Made by a program: the position numbers and the translations under genes. From Begonia masoniana (lineage: Eukaryota > Streptophyta > Magnoliopsida > Cucurbitales > Begoniaceae), in NCBI GenBank assembly GCA_022432975.1, contig CM039515.1, positions 21,036,923 through 21,100,922 on the forward strand: DNA of 64,000 bases, in the 5' to 3' direction. The notes below the pieces were generated by a model, which ran no database searches, was not told the DNA's origin, and saw only the letters and a program-made list of their open reading frames with translations. Shown here piece after piece: positions 24,401 through 36,517 of the stretch; within the stretch, counting starts at the first letter, position 1, and each line of letters starts with the position of its first letter.

Positions 24401-26233
24401 TGAAATACTTTAAAAATTTATTTTATAAAGAGCTTCAGTTGCCTTTAGCTCTTTGGATGTTTTCTGCATAATTATGAATGCATTTTCTGTAATCAAAAGA
24501 CAGCTTGACATTCATATCTTATCATCTCCCTCTTCCAAAGAGCCTTCCTTCCACCGTGAGAACCACTTTAATGTCAATCTTAATTGTTTTTCTTGCGTAT
24601 TTTTTATAAACTAACATTTATATATAAATACAGGAAGAAGCTCTTTTGTCATCTCTTCATCTTTAAAGAATTCTCTATGTGAAAACACAGAAAAAAAAAA
24701 AATTGATATTTGAATAGAAAAAATAATAGATTTGCGGGACCCCAAAATGAAAAGGTCAATATACTTATATAGTTTGATATAAAAAAATATTTTTTTTTTA
24801 AATTTAATATTGTGAAGCCAAAACAAGCAATGAATCTTGTGAAGGAAGCAATTACCAAGTAGGTGTTGAAGCAAGAGAACAAAAAATCAAGTAAAACCAA
24901 TCTGGGGTCGCGTCTTTTGGTACCAAACTCAATAACAAAGTTGTATTCAATTTGATCTGAAATAAACGATATATTATTGTTTGGTAGATCTAAAATTTTA
25001 TTTTTCTTGTTCTCGCTTCGATTTATAAATCCTATAATGTTCTTTTTTTTGGGTTTTTTTTATGGATTTTACAATTGTTTGAAAAACTAAAGATTAAATA
25101 AAAATAAAAAGATTCATAGAAAAATGAAATGGAGGGTATTATTGGGTGGATAATTGAGAGGGAGAAATGGCCATTGAAAGAGTAACGCAACGCACGCATG
25201 CGCCTTGTCATAAAAACAAGGACCACGTACCACTGCACGTGAATACCACGTCTCTTTTATTCCCTACCCCACTTTTAATACCACGAATCTCACTCTCTTC
25301 CATCCCTGTTCTTTCACGCTCTCTACGCGCGTGCTCGAAACCCCGCAGGTCCAATAATAATTATAATTTTCCATATATGTCCTTTTGTTTAGAACAAATC
25401 TAACAATAACTCCAATTATTAGTTTTGCTGCTAAAATTCAAATAAAAAATATATAAAATGTATTTCGATTACTATAATTAATTTATTTTTGAACTCTGAG
25501 TTGTAAATAGGAAAATTAAAAATTAAATGGTCATTTAAAATATTGAATTTAAATAAATAAATTATTTATTGATGTTTAATTTCGAGTGACTCGTTCAATT
25601 TTTTTCGCCACTGCTCGGAAAAAAGATTCTTAGTGTTTTTGATCTGATGAAGGGTATATCATCTGGAATTTATATGATCAAAGATTAATACTTTTGGAGT
25701 CGAAAAAAGATTTTAAATATAAAGTAAAGATTTATAATTTGTTAACTATGATTAATGATTGATCGAAACTTAAGGATGTCATTGTTCAAACGTGAAATCG
25801 TGCTTCCAATTAAATGGGCCGGCGACTGGCCTACTTCGGAAAACAAAAGCGTTCGACAGAATTCAAGCTGTACTGATGACTGCATCAGCACGCTGATTTT
25901 CCGCGACTCTGGAGGTTTCATTAATACCATCTTCAGTTCTCTCTCCCTACTTTTTTTTCTCTCTCTAAAATGGGAGAGAACTCTCCTCCTCATTCGACGT
26001 GAACTTGGGTCTGTCTCATGCGGATGTAAGATGTATGAGGTGAAAGAGAGGGAGAGGTGTAGAGAGAGAAAAAGGGTGATGCTTTTTCCCTTTCTTAGCT
26101 TGTAGAGAGAGAAGGGTATTGCGAGCTAGCCTTTTTCCAGCATACCCAGTTGCTCTAACATTCCATTTTTCTCTTCCTTTCTTCGTTGTCTTTTACCTTT
26201 TCAAGGTTTCTCAAAGTGGCCATACATTTTCAG
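24401..26233 (+). promoter_or_regulatory. Intergenic region and presumed promoter of the DUF868 gene
   Basis: A/T-rich with no supported gene. A cluster of three ACGT cores in about 30 bp (CACGTA 25224, G-box CACGTG 25236, CACGTC 25247) lies upstream. GA/CT-rich stretches at 25935-25975 and 26040-26115 precede the leader exon, which ends at 26233 with TTTTCAG|GTATGT. No exact start site can be fixed. The 116- and 82-codon frames here have no family features. Confidence 0.4.
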
Positions 26234-26960
26234 GTATGTATTTGGCTGCCACTCTATTGTTTTTCTTCTTCTGTTTCGCCATTTTCAGATTTGTTGGATT
26301 GTTTGATTCGATATGTCTTGTTTTTTGTCTGATTAGTGGATGTTCTACTTTTTTACTTTGCTCTTAGTAGCCTGACTTTGGACTGTAATTTGTTTGAATT
26401 TTGGATTTGATGAGTTTGAGCAGAAATGGGGGGAAATCTTTGGCGACCCAGATCAGATTAATCCTCTTTAAGCAATTTCAGAAGTATTTCTGATGAGGAT
26501 TTTCATCAGTTTAGATGAGAACATTCGTTATAAGTTGTTCTTTTTCTTTTTCTTACTCCATTTTTTTTTTACTTGAGTTATTTTACTTCCTAATTTCTCT
26601 AACTGGCCTCTGTTTGGATGCAATCCAGATCAGAAAAGTACCCTTTTGAGTAATTTTTGAACCATTTCAAACGTGGGTTTTCATCAGTTGGACAAGAAAA
26701 TTCCTTAACTTGTTTCTTCTTTTTCTTACGCAGTTGAGCTATCTTGCTTTCCACTTTTGTCTTCCTAGCTCCTGTTTCAATTTAATTAGTTTGAATTTTT
26801 GGATTTCATGGGTTTCGGCAGAAATGCACGAGAATTGTCTTCCAACCCAGTCTAGATTTATGTTCTTTTAGCCTTTTTCATAGCATTTTGATGTGGGTTT
26901 TCATCTGTTGGATCAGAAATTCCTTGGTCTTGCTCAATTTTTATCTTTCTATTTGTTCAG
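26234..26960 (+). other. 5'-UTR intron of the DUF868 gene, with a degenerate triplication
   Basis: Donor CAG|GTATGT at 26234 and acceptor TTTGTTCAG ending at 26960 bracket a 727-bp intron just before the coding exon. Three related segments start near 26390, 26600 and 26785. They share TTTTCATC(A/T)GTT(G/T)GA and GAATTTT(T)GGATTT(C/G)ATG(G/A)GTTT with the following (G)CAGAAATG, spaced about 170-225 bp apart. Confidence 0.6.
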
Positions 26961-27043
26961 CTATAAGACATGGATATAACAACCGCATAGATAAGAACCA
27001 CAGGAGGAGATCAAAACATCTGCCAAGTTCTCTAAATCTAAAA

Positions 27044-27928
27044 ATGAGAGATTTACCATCTTGTTTCAGCGAAAACGGCATTCAAGTGGCTGATTTTTCC
27101 TCAAACACCAGTAAAAGTGCTCAGAACTCGGTTTCCTCCGTTTATCGATGTTATTTGCAAGGCCATTCTTGCTTAATCACCATCACTTGGAGTAAAAATC
27201 TGATGGGCCAAGTTCTCAATGTCGGAATTGAGGATTCTTCAAATAAGTCCCTCTGCAAAGTTGATATCAAACCCTCTTTGTTCTCCAAAAGAAGAGGGTT
27301 GAAGAGTTTAGAAGCAAATTCGAGCAAAATAAATGTCTTTTGGGACCTCTCCTCTGCAAAATTTGGACCTCGACCTGAACCATTGGAGGGATTTTACCTC
27401 GCCATTGTTGCAGATCAGCAGATGATTCTTCTTCTTGGAGACATGAGAAAAGAAGCTTTCAAGAAGACAAATGCAATCCCATTGCCTTCAAATGCCATTT
27501 TCATAGCCAAACGAGAACATGTTTTTGGCAAGAAGGTGTTCGGGACAAAGACTCGATTTTGCAGTAATGGTCAAATTCACGATCTTGTGATCGAATGTGA
27601 CACGTTTAGCTTGAAAGAGCCGAGCCTTATAATTCGAGTCGATAGTAAGATGATAATGCAAGTGAAGCGGCTGCATTGGAAATTTCGCGGGAACCACACA
27701 ATCCTTATAGACGGGCTCGACGTTGATGTTTTCTGGGATGTTCATAATTGGCTTTTTAGTTCATCAACTGGAAATGCTGTTTTTTTGTTCAAAACGAGTT
27801 CGTCGTCGGATAAGTTGACTTTGAATCATCCGACGCTCTTGCCCTTTTCGTTTTCTCAGAGATTAGTCGATCTGAAATCGCAAAATCTCGGGTTTTCGCT
27901 GATTTTGTATGCTTGGAAGAATGACTAG
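27044..27928 (+). CDS. DUF868 family protein
   Basis: A single coding exon of 294 codons. The frame is open further upstream, but ATG 27044 is chosen because the plant DUF868 family (PF05910) typically begins MRDLPSCFSENG..., exactly as here. The earlier in-frame ATG at 26888 lies in the predicted 5'-UTR intron. Family signatures seen are YRCYLQGHSCLITITWSK near residue 43, a KRRGLKSLE segment near 92, FWDLSSAKFG.RPEP.EGFYLA near 107-125, and FWDVHNWLF near 234. There is no signal peptide, membrane segment or known catalytic motif. The family is plant-specific and of unknown function. The gene is convergent with EMC2 downstream and has a 727-bp intron in its leader. Confidence 0.9.
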   Translation: MRDLPSCFSENGIQVADFSSNTSKSAQNSVSSVYRCYLQGHSCLITITWSKNLMGQVLNVGIEDSSNKSLCKVDIKPSLFSKRRGLKSLEANSSKINVFWDLSSAKFGPRPEPLEGFYLAIVADQQMILLLGDMRKEAFKKTNAIPLPSNAIFIAKREHVFGKKVFGTKTRFCSNGQIHDLVIECDTFSLKEPSLIIRVDSKMIMQVKRLHWKFRGNHTILIDGLDVDVFWDVHNWLFSSSTGNAVFLFKTSSSSDKLTLNHPTLLPFSFSQRLVDLKSQNLGFSLILYAWKND

Positions 27929-28855
27929 GAAGATTGAAACTTTTTAGATTCTAGAGAGAGATGATTTTGTCAATTACATCATTTGATTCATTTGATAAAT
28001 TAAAGGAATGTTTTCTCAATGTCTTGTCAGTTTCTTGTTCATCAAATGCAGCTTAGGAGGATTGATATTGCTCTATTCCTCCATTTTAGGTGCCAGATTT
28101 TGTGATTCAAATACAATAATATCTCTGCAGAGAGGTTTCTGGTTCGATGCCCGTGAAAAATGGTGGCAGTTCAGGTGTCTTCTTCTCCAAACTCTACTCT
28201 TTTTCATGAAGTTTATATGTGATGTCTCTGAGTTAGACACTTTCTCCTGACTTTGCAGCCATATGTTTGTATGAAGCTCTCGAAATCTGGGATAAAATCT
28301 AGAGAGAGAACTCCGAACTTTAAGGAATAATCTCAAACTAGTCAGAATTTTATTTTGATTAACTGTTTCTTTCAAACAAGTTGTAGACACTTGACTTGCC
28401 CATGTTTTTTAACCATAAATAATTTGGTTCAAATGCGGGATACCTATACAGAAGTTTCGCCTGATTATATCGACCCATGATTCCCGATGAACACATTGGC
28501 TGCCAAAAAATCATTTTGGAAAACTATATCCATTAAACTTTAATTAGGAGACTCCAAAGTCATGTACTGAGTTTACTTTGCATAAAACCTACATGACTAA
28601 AATAAAACTTGCAAGGGCAATATAGTAATTTTCCTGACTTCGAAACTCGAAAGATGAAAATTCCCAACGGGGATAGGATAGAGCAAAACCCAACAGAAAA
28701 TGTATAATATCACCATTGTTATCCTACTTCACTTTTGAAGCTCCATGGATAATTTTGGGAAGGGAAAAAACAGAGTAATCAAATATCGAAAGCTCTCGTA
28801 AATATCAAGACCTGATTGAAAAAACAGGTTGGGAAAAAGAAAAACTTCCAAGTGA
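27929..28855. other. Intergenic region between convergent DUF868 and EMC2 genes
   Basis: Presumed 3' untranslated regions of both genes. No conserved coding frame, repeat or transposon ends seen. The 80- and 105-codon frames here lie on opposite strands over the same bases and lack family features. Confidence 0.5.
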
Positions 28856-31800
28856 TTATGATGTGAGTTTCAAGCTCTTCAATGCAGAAGTAAGTAGGGG
28901 GAGCTTTTCAGGAGCTCTTTGTTTGTAGTCTTGCTGCAATGCAATGGCTGCAAGAGACTGTAGTTCCGGGCTCTCCTTATCTTCCTTGTTTTTCCCTTTT
29001 GTTAGCTGTCCGATTGCCGAAGTACACTGTAAAGGTGGGGATAAATGTAATAAATCCGTAATGTACTAATGGCAGCACCTGTACAAAAAACTTAAAGTCT
29101 TTGCAGATAAACGACTTAGGCAGAGTGAGAGAGAGAGAGAGAGCTCACCAAGCAGATACCAAAAAGTGCTCTGGTATTTTTGCCACCAGTCAGGTCTATA
29201 GTGGAAGCGTAGTATTTCTTCGCTGTCTGAAGGTTTTCAAGACCACCAAGCGTGTATAAAACCTGAACTCGGAATAACAGGAGTGTAAGTCAATGGCTAC
29301 TCAAACATATTTTAACTAGTAAATTGCTATTACCAGATGGCTTCCAGGAGATTAACTACTAGAACATTTTAGATCCCTTTTCATATAAAAATCACAAGTG
29401 AATCTGATATTTGTCAAGCTCGGGAGACATCTTGCTCTCTATATTTCTCAGTTTGTCCATTACACTCTCACTCTCTATCTCTCCTGCTTTCTAACTATGT
29501 CTATCTCACTTGATCTTCTCTTCCTTCTCCTTCACTCCCTATGTTTATCAGACCACCATAATAAGTTTTCCACAATGATGTCTTTCATTGATCTCAACCA
29601 GCCAAAGCTTAAGTTCCTTCCAAGCATCCTTACGAAGCTTCTGGATATAAACAATGGAGGAAGAAGACGGTGTAGGAATCTACCTTTTTTTAAGCCGTAA
29701 CTCTACTAAGGGTGGCCTAACATCGACTAATCGAATAATTTGCTCATAAACCAAGTGATCAAAGAGGTGGCAGTTTAGAGATGAATGGGAGGTTTATAGG
29801 CTATTGATTTCTCAAAATACATGTCATATATAAAGGGGGACAAGAAGTTGTAGAAAACAAGAAGCCACTTACATCAGCATAGGCCAAGTGATGTAGAGGA
29901 ATTGTGGGTTGAGATAGTATCAGCTCCTCATAGCAGAAGATTGATTGCTTGTACCTTCATACATATTAAGATAAGAACCGTGAGTAAAACTAACCTATTT
30001 CGTTGATGTGTGAATGAGAAAGAAAAGTAAAAAGCGACGCACATTTGGAGTGAGACGTATAATTCAGCCAGTTCTTTCCAAGCATCGTGATCAGCCATAA
30101 ATCTAACAGAGGAAAAAAGGTCAGCCTTTTCTAAAGATCAGACAGATTGTCTTGAAGTTCATAAACAATTTCTGCCTCACATTTCAAGATATTTATTGAG
30201 ACATTCAATGGCAGTGATACTGTTGCCTTGTGCCTTTGCCATAGCAACTCGCCTCTTATGCACTACCTATTGTAAGAAATAACAAATACTTGTCATGGTT
30301 ATCAAATAATACATTTCCAAGAAAACATTTCTCGATTCACTAAAATGGGACAATCTTATTCAATCAACGACAGAAAACAAACTTGATCAAATGGATTATC
30401 TTCTAAAAGACTTGAATAAGCTTTTTCTGCCTCGGGCCACAATCCCTTTGCTTCAAGCAACAAAGCTTCTAATCGCCCTGTAATTTATATATTTTTTTCA
30501 CCAGAAAGAGGGAGAGAGAGACTAAATTATTTTCTTAAATAAGTTCAAGACTAGACAAAATTGGAATCAAACTTGAATAGACCATAAATAAATTCTGCAA
30601 ATATATAGTTACTTTCTTTTTCGTTTTTGGATAGATAACAAAATTAATTGAATGAACAAAATCACAAAATTAGAGAATAAGTTCTCTGTTGAGAAAAAGA
30701 GTAAATCCAAAATGTTTTAAAGGAAAAATCTCATGATTATATGATCTGCTGCCTGGGTTGTGATTGACGAATTTTCGTGGCGATCATGCCCAATCTCCAT
30801 AAAATCCTTACTTTTTTCTTCAGCACTGTGGAAGTGTCTCATTCAATATAAAAAGAAGAAGTATCATGACATACGGCTTAAAGTTCCATTATCCTCACAA
30901 CCACTAGATTCAAGTCAAACCTTGGGCCTTTCTTTATTCCAAATATGTAAGAAACTACCCAAAAATCAGTTTCTTGACAACAATCTAGAGAGGATTCAAA
31001 AATCTATTTCTTGGTAATAATTTAGAGAGGATTCGCTCCCAAAAACCTACATCTATAATTTGAAGCCACGGAACATTCGATATTTCTACATTAATTGTTT
31101 AGGAAGAGGATGTTTTAGTTAGAGTGAGAGAAATATAGAAGCAATCAATCTTCATGATGATACTAAAGTCTTAACGAAGGGATGACTAACCATAAGTTAA
31201 ACATGTAAAATGATAATATGATAGGAACCCTGTAGAATTTAATAAGAAATTATAAAGGGTGTATAATGAACATAGTACGTCTCAACTTACCAACTCTTTT
31301 ACTTTCTGGAAACTTCTTACTTAGGACCTTTATGCAATCCTACAGGAATAAAATTTTAAAAACATCAGAGTGAAGACCAAATTCTTAATTTATTGGTTTA
31401 GTTTCCAATATTTAAAGCTTTTGAGATTGAAAAGAATCAAAAGACGAATAAATTAAGTGATATTAAAAAAAGAGAGAGAAAGAGAATCAAGCATAAATAT
31501 AAGGTCACGGGCAAGGCCAGTAACTAGAAAGGGTTTTTAGTAAAACACTTGAGAAAGTCGTTTTCTAATAAAAACAATATACGAGGATCAAAGTGAGATT
31601 ATCAGTTAAGTTTAAGCAAAGAAATTTCCAAATAACATAAGCTTTTGCATCAAATGTTATCTTTCTTTGATATAAGAAAGATCAAATATATTACTTAACA
31701 GAGTGACTGGATATTTCAAAAAGACTTTCTTTTCTGCCTCGTGCATTCAGAAAAGAAAGAGCATCCATTGACAGCTGAAATGAGCCATCCTAACTATGAG

Positions 31801-32834
31801 AGCTTCTTCTCATTTCATATCTGAAATATATTATATCTCAACTTCTTCAAGTAAGAGGGCTTAAATTTTTTTTTAAAAGAAAATGAAAACAGAGCAAAAT
31901 TATACCTTTGCAACATCTATGGCTTGGCAATCCATGGCAGCAATTGCGACTTGCTCCAAAAGAGTCCATTCTACACGAATTACACATTAATTAGGCTAAA
32001 CATCGATCATGAAAATGACTATAAACTAAAGGCCGAAACATATTTTGTCCTTTTTTTTTTACAATTATTAGTGTCCGGGCCAGTTTTTGTGCACCTCATC
32101 CAGTCAAGGCAGCTAAGGACTTAAACTTGGGACCAGTTAGGAAGGACACCCAAGCCTAACTAGTTGAGCTATCCTTCGAGGCCTGAGGCCATTTAAGATT
32201 TGAGATCGTTTTTCGCCAACTTAGCCGATTTAGTGTTTGTAGGTTTTTTTCTTTTCTACTTATCGTTTTGCCCACCCACCCCCCACCCTCGGAAGATCAA
32301 TCATATAGGACGACTATTATTTAACAAATCATTCAAGTTTTACCATTCAACCAGTTGTGCAGAAAGCTCTACCATTGTTTCAACATACTAAATTTGGAAA
32401 ATTGCAATAAATTATGGAAAGCTTTAAAGAAATTTGGAAGAATAATCTCCAAAGCATGAATTAATGACTCAATTTCACCAATCAAACATTTCCATTATTA
32501 CAGTTTTAACTTTAACGACCTACCCACTATGACTGAATATATTTCGACGCATCCATTTGCAGAAGCACAGTTAAAAAATCTGAACTTTACACGCTTGAAT
32601 CTCTGAATCACGTCACAAATTAGGGAAAAAAGGGACTGAAAACTCACCATCGTAACCGAGATTTGACCGCTTTTTGGGATCATTCAAAATTGACAATCCG
32701 TGTTTCAAAACCCTATCAGAACGACGAACCTTAAGCTTCATAACCAGACAAAGGTACTCCCAATCCCCTCCTCCTCCATTATCTACCTGGATTTCTAGAT
32801 TGTTCAACCGGATCTCCTCTGCTTTGCTGACCAT
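28856..32834 (-). CDS. EMC2: ER membrane protein complex subunit 2 (TPR protein)
   Basis: Nine coding exons with GT-AG borders: 32834-32648, 31970-31906, 31339-31291, 30477-30383, 30266-30181, 30102-30043, 29954-29873, 29262-29149 and 29026-28856. They total 909 nt, or 302 residues, a normal length for plant EMC2. All junctions keep phase. Recognisable segments are NGGGGDWEYLCLVMKLKVRRS (exon 1), EQVAIAAMDCQAIDVAK, LEALLLEAKGLWPEAEKAYS, FMADHDAWKELAELYVSL (TPR-type helices), FCYEELILSQPTIPLHHLAYAD, and a C-terminus ending ALKSLKLTS. EMC2 is the cytosolic TPR scaffold of the ER membrane protein complex, which inserts transmembrane segments. Intron 8 begins with a GA/CT microsatellite right at the donor (29127-29144). 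The gene appears intact. Confidence 0.93.
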
Positions 32835-32917
32835 CTCCTTCGATTCACTGACAGATCAATAATCGGAGTTCGACCCAGCTCTATCTCTCTCTCTCTCTAA
32901 ACCAAAGATTTTTTTTT
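32835..32917 (-). promoter_or_regulatory. Leader and start of EMC2 upstream region
   Basis: A CT/GA microsatellite (32883-32898) lies 50-65 bp upstream of the EMC2 start codon. From 32918 onward the upstream sequence belongs to an inserted DNA element, so the native promoter is either very short or displaced. Confidence 0.4.
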
Positions 32918-33059
32918 GGGTTAAATCAATTTTTATGGTTTTTCCTCGTAGTATTAACACTATAAAACAAACTTTTAACTATAAAAAACTTAATAAAAAA
33001 ACTCTGGGAAGTCGACGGATATCCTCCGTTCTTTTAAAAACGGTCTTATGTTCTAGAGA

Positions 33060-33700
33060 GGACACATGAATTACCTTCTTTACTTTATAAATTAATTTAA
33101 AAAAATAACAAACGATATTCAATTTAATTGAAATTTTTAGCGCATGTTCACCACATTATACGAAGATAATTTGAAAATTTTTGTGATTTTATAACACTTA
33201 TATGATTTATTCGAATTATTTTGTAAAATAATTAACTAAAATTATAATTTATCGTATAAGTGTTATAAAATCACGAAAATTTTCACATTATATTCTCATG
33301 ATGTGGTGAACATGTGATAAAAGTTTTAAGTAAATTGAATATCGTTTGATATTTTTTAAAATTAATTTATAAAGGTTCCCTTTCACTTTATAAAAGTTCC
33401 CTTTCACTTTATAAAAGTTTCTTTTTACTTTATAAATTAATTTTATAAAATACCAAACGATATTCAATTTACTTAAAATTTATACTACGTGTTCACCACA
33501 TCATGGGAATATAATATGAAAAATTTCGTAATTTTATAGCACTTATACAATATATTGTAATTTTAGTTAATTATTTTATAAAACAATTATAATAAATCAT
33601 ACAAGTGTTATAAAATCACAAAAATTTTAAGATTTTTTTTTCATAATATGCTGAACATGTGGTACAAATTTCAAGTAAATTGTATAAATACAAATATATT
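33060..33700. repeat. Two adjacent imperfect palindromes
   Basis: Each is about 300 bp and folds on itself. ACGATATTCAATTTAATTGAA...GTTCACCACAT...AACACTTATA at 33110-33210 pairs with TATAAGTGTTATAAAATCAC...ATGTGGTGAACATGTG...AATTGAATATCGT at 33255-33350. A second, related palindrome spans about 33430-33690. They look like one palindromic MITE duplicated in tandem inside the larger inverted-repeat element. Confidence 0.55.
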
Positions 33701-33707
33701 GCAAATA

Positions 33708-34850
33708 TGTTGGCATTGATTTTTTGGCAAAATATATGTATGGTAATCATATTTTATTCCATTATTTTCCAAATTGATAGTTTATTTTTTGGTAATCAAT
33801 AAATAATCTATTCAGATTATTGGATGGATGACTATTGAAAATTATGAAGATATTGGTGAAAATAAAAATAATGAATCTTGAAGATCAAATAAAGTATTTG
33901 ATATTATAGAGGCATTTGTTTTTTGCAAAACTTTCTTTTGGAAGGCCCATTTTTTATTATTCTTGAGATCTCATTAATCATAGGATATTTTCCTAAGTTT
34001 TTGGATCTATTTCCAAGTAGTTGGCAATATTTTCCTAAAATATCACACGAGATGTCACACTACCAATTTGTTGAGATTTGATTCCTTATTCCCTGTGGCG
34101 TTAAATCTGATTTCGTAACTAAATTGAATATGAGATATAACAGTTACCAATCATATTTAAGCCTTCGTTTCTGTGGAAACAACTGACGGATTTTTGATTA
34201 TTATTGAGATAAGTTTTTATTCGTTTTGTAAGTCATCGTTTTTCTTTCTCTCCCAATGCTTCTGCGTATGGGTTTGTTGATTGTTCGTTCAGTTCTTGAA
34301 TGATTATTTTACACACTCCGCTTATGCTGTGGAATTAATCGATTATTCGAGTGTATTGATTTATTGCGTCTGAAGACAACGACCTGGTGTTACAGACAGT
34401 GTCCCAAGAGGCAATCGCCTTTATTCTTCAATTGAAGTTCAGTCTCGGGAGGAGCCTGCATTGGAACTCGGGAGTAGTTCAGTTTATCGACAAGGGGAGC
34501 TTGTCATTTTGATCGCGGGCAAGGGAATCTTATCGTAACACGGATTCCGGGAGGAGTCATCAACAACAATGAGATCTTGTTGCTTTTTAGATCTCGGGAG
34601 AGATCAATCTCAAGTCGATGGGAGCTCGCAAAAACAGTTTCATTGGGGAAGTTAGGAAGTGGTGGCGACAAAGATAAGAGGAAGTTTTTATTTGTTTAAG
34701 TCTGTTTGGCTTGTAACTTTGTGAACTCGTGAAATATTTTTATATTTGGGCGTGGCCTCGCAGGCGTAGACGATTTGCCGAACTGCGTTACCAACCTCCT
34801 GTATCTTTAATTTTTGCATATTTATAATTGTCCATCATTACATTAATTAT
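33708..34850 (+). repeat. Possible solo LTR or retroelement leader
   Basis: Begins TGTTGGCATTGATTTTTTGG. It has a TATA-like CATATTTAAGCC near 34155 and a leader with repeated CTCGGGAG(G/A) motifs (34440-34600). It interrupts the inverted-repeat element. The right boundary and target duplication were not found, so the call is tentative. Confidence 0.3.
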
Positions 34851-36215
34851 CGATGTCACACGAAACACTATGTGTGACATCGCATAACTGATCTTAATCT
34901 TTCAAATTGAATATCATTTTTTATTTTTTTAAATTAATTTATAAAGTGAAGAAGATAATATTAATGACATTTGACCATTTAGAATGGGGGACCGTTCTAA
35001 AAAAATGTCTCTCGTTCTATGTGTACAATACAGAACGAGGGGATATCAGTCGACCGCTAAAGATTTTTTTGTTAGGTTTTTTTATATTTTAAGGTGTAGG
35101 ATCGAGATTGTCTAAGAGGGGGGTGAATTAGACTTTTAAACTTAATTTATTAATCTAGATAATTTCTCTCGTGTTCTTAAAACTTAAAGGCTAACAGCAG
35201 ACAATCAAATAAAGTAGAGAGAGATAGAGAAATTAACACCATGATTTTTAACGTGGTTCGGCTAAACTTGCCTACGTCCACGCTCCAAGGCTCCCCCTTG
35301 AAGATTCTTAACCTTCTCCTCAACGAGAAAACACAGATCAAAATTCCGGGCTTCGATCTACTGCCTTTTACACAGATCTGGATTGTACTTCACGGGCGAC
35401 AATCCACTGCCTTTACAGTTTTTGAGTTTGTAAATTACAAGCACAGACTACACTCTCACAATGATTAAATCTCAAGTTAAAATCGAGAGGTGTAGAAGAA
35501 ATACAGAGTATGATAGATTTCGCAGGTTAGTGCTCAATAGCAGATTTTTCAAAAGTTGTTCCTTCGTGCTCTAACCTTGGCTTAAATACTCTGTATGCTG
35601 ATCGGCTCTTGACTTCAATGCTCCTTATCCAATAATGAAAATTTTGTTACCGTTGGAGCAGCAACCGTACAATTTCAGGTAGCCGTTGCCGTCTGTAGTT
35701 GCAAATCACCCGACGCCATTAATGCTCTGGAATTTAATTTCTGGACGACGTACATTGTAGCTTCGCGGTATATTTAAAAACTGGCAGAAGATATTCATCG
35801 GCAGATGTAACTAAATAAACATGGACCGCGATCGGAAGATATAGCTTTACAATGCTTGAACCGGTTTTGGTTGATGTATCTTTAAAAACTTAAACCGCTT
35901 TCGGAAGATGTAACTTTGAAATGCTTGATCCGCTTTCAGTGGATGCAGTGCTGAAGTCTTCCGAAATCACTGTACATCGGATGATGTGATTGTAGAGACC
36001 CTAATACTGTACCCATTTTCTCGTACATAATTTTTTTTATCCTTATACTTTAAATAAACTCTAAGGGGAATTTAAACCGGAATCGGAATTGAAGTCTACG
36101 TTTTAAACCATTTAAAACAAAACCATTTATAAACTTAAACAATTTAAAACAATTAATAAAACACTTAAAATTAATTAAAACAAAACAATTAAAGGGGAAG
36201 GGCAGAAGGGTCAAA

Positions 36216-36517
36216 GCCGCGACCAACAGAGAGGGGCGATCGATCTCCAAATTCAGGAGATTGATCGTCGAGTTGCTAAATGGGAGGGGCGATCGATCTC
36301 CAAAATTGCAGGAGATCGATCGCTAATGTGTAACCAAGTGAGGGGCAATCGATCTCCAAATGTAACGCCGCGACCAACAGAGAGGGGCGATCGATCTCCA
36401 AATTCAGGAGATTGATCGTCGAGTTGCTAAATGGGAGGGGCGATCGATCTCCAAAATTGCAGGAGATCGATCGCTAATGTGTAACCAAGTGAGGGGCAAT
36501 CGATCTCCAAATGTAAC
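36216..36517. repeat. 151-bp tandem duplication with GATC palindromes
   Basis: 36216-36366 is repeated at 36367-36517. Each unit carries GGGGCGATCGATCTCC-type palindromes and ends TGTAACGCC. In the second unit that ending is the first bases of the nested solo LTR at 36512, so the copied block includes the LTR tip. Confidence 0.85.

Noticed and set aside
25755..26105. 116-codon plus-strand frame upstream of the DUF868 gene
   Set aside because: Low-complexity Ser/Leu/Arg-rich translation of GA/CT repeats; more likely promoter and leader sequence.
28008..28390. Small frames between DUF868 and EMC2 as a possible extra gene
   Set aside because: Frames on opposite strands cover the same bases, without splice sites in phase or family motifs; better read as 3' untranslated sequence.
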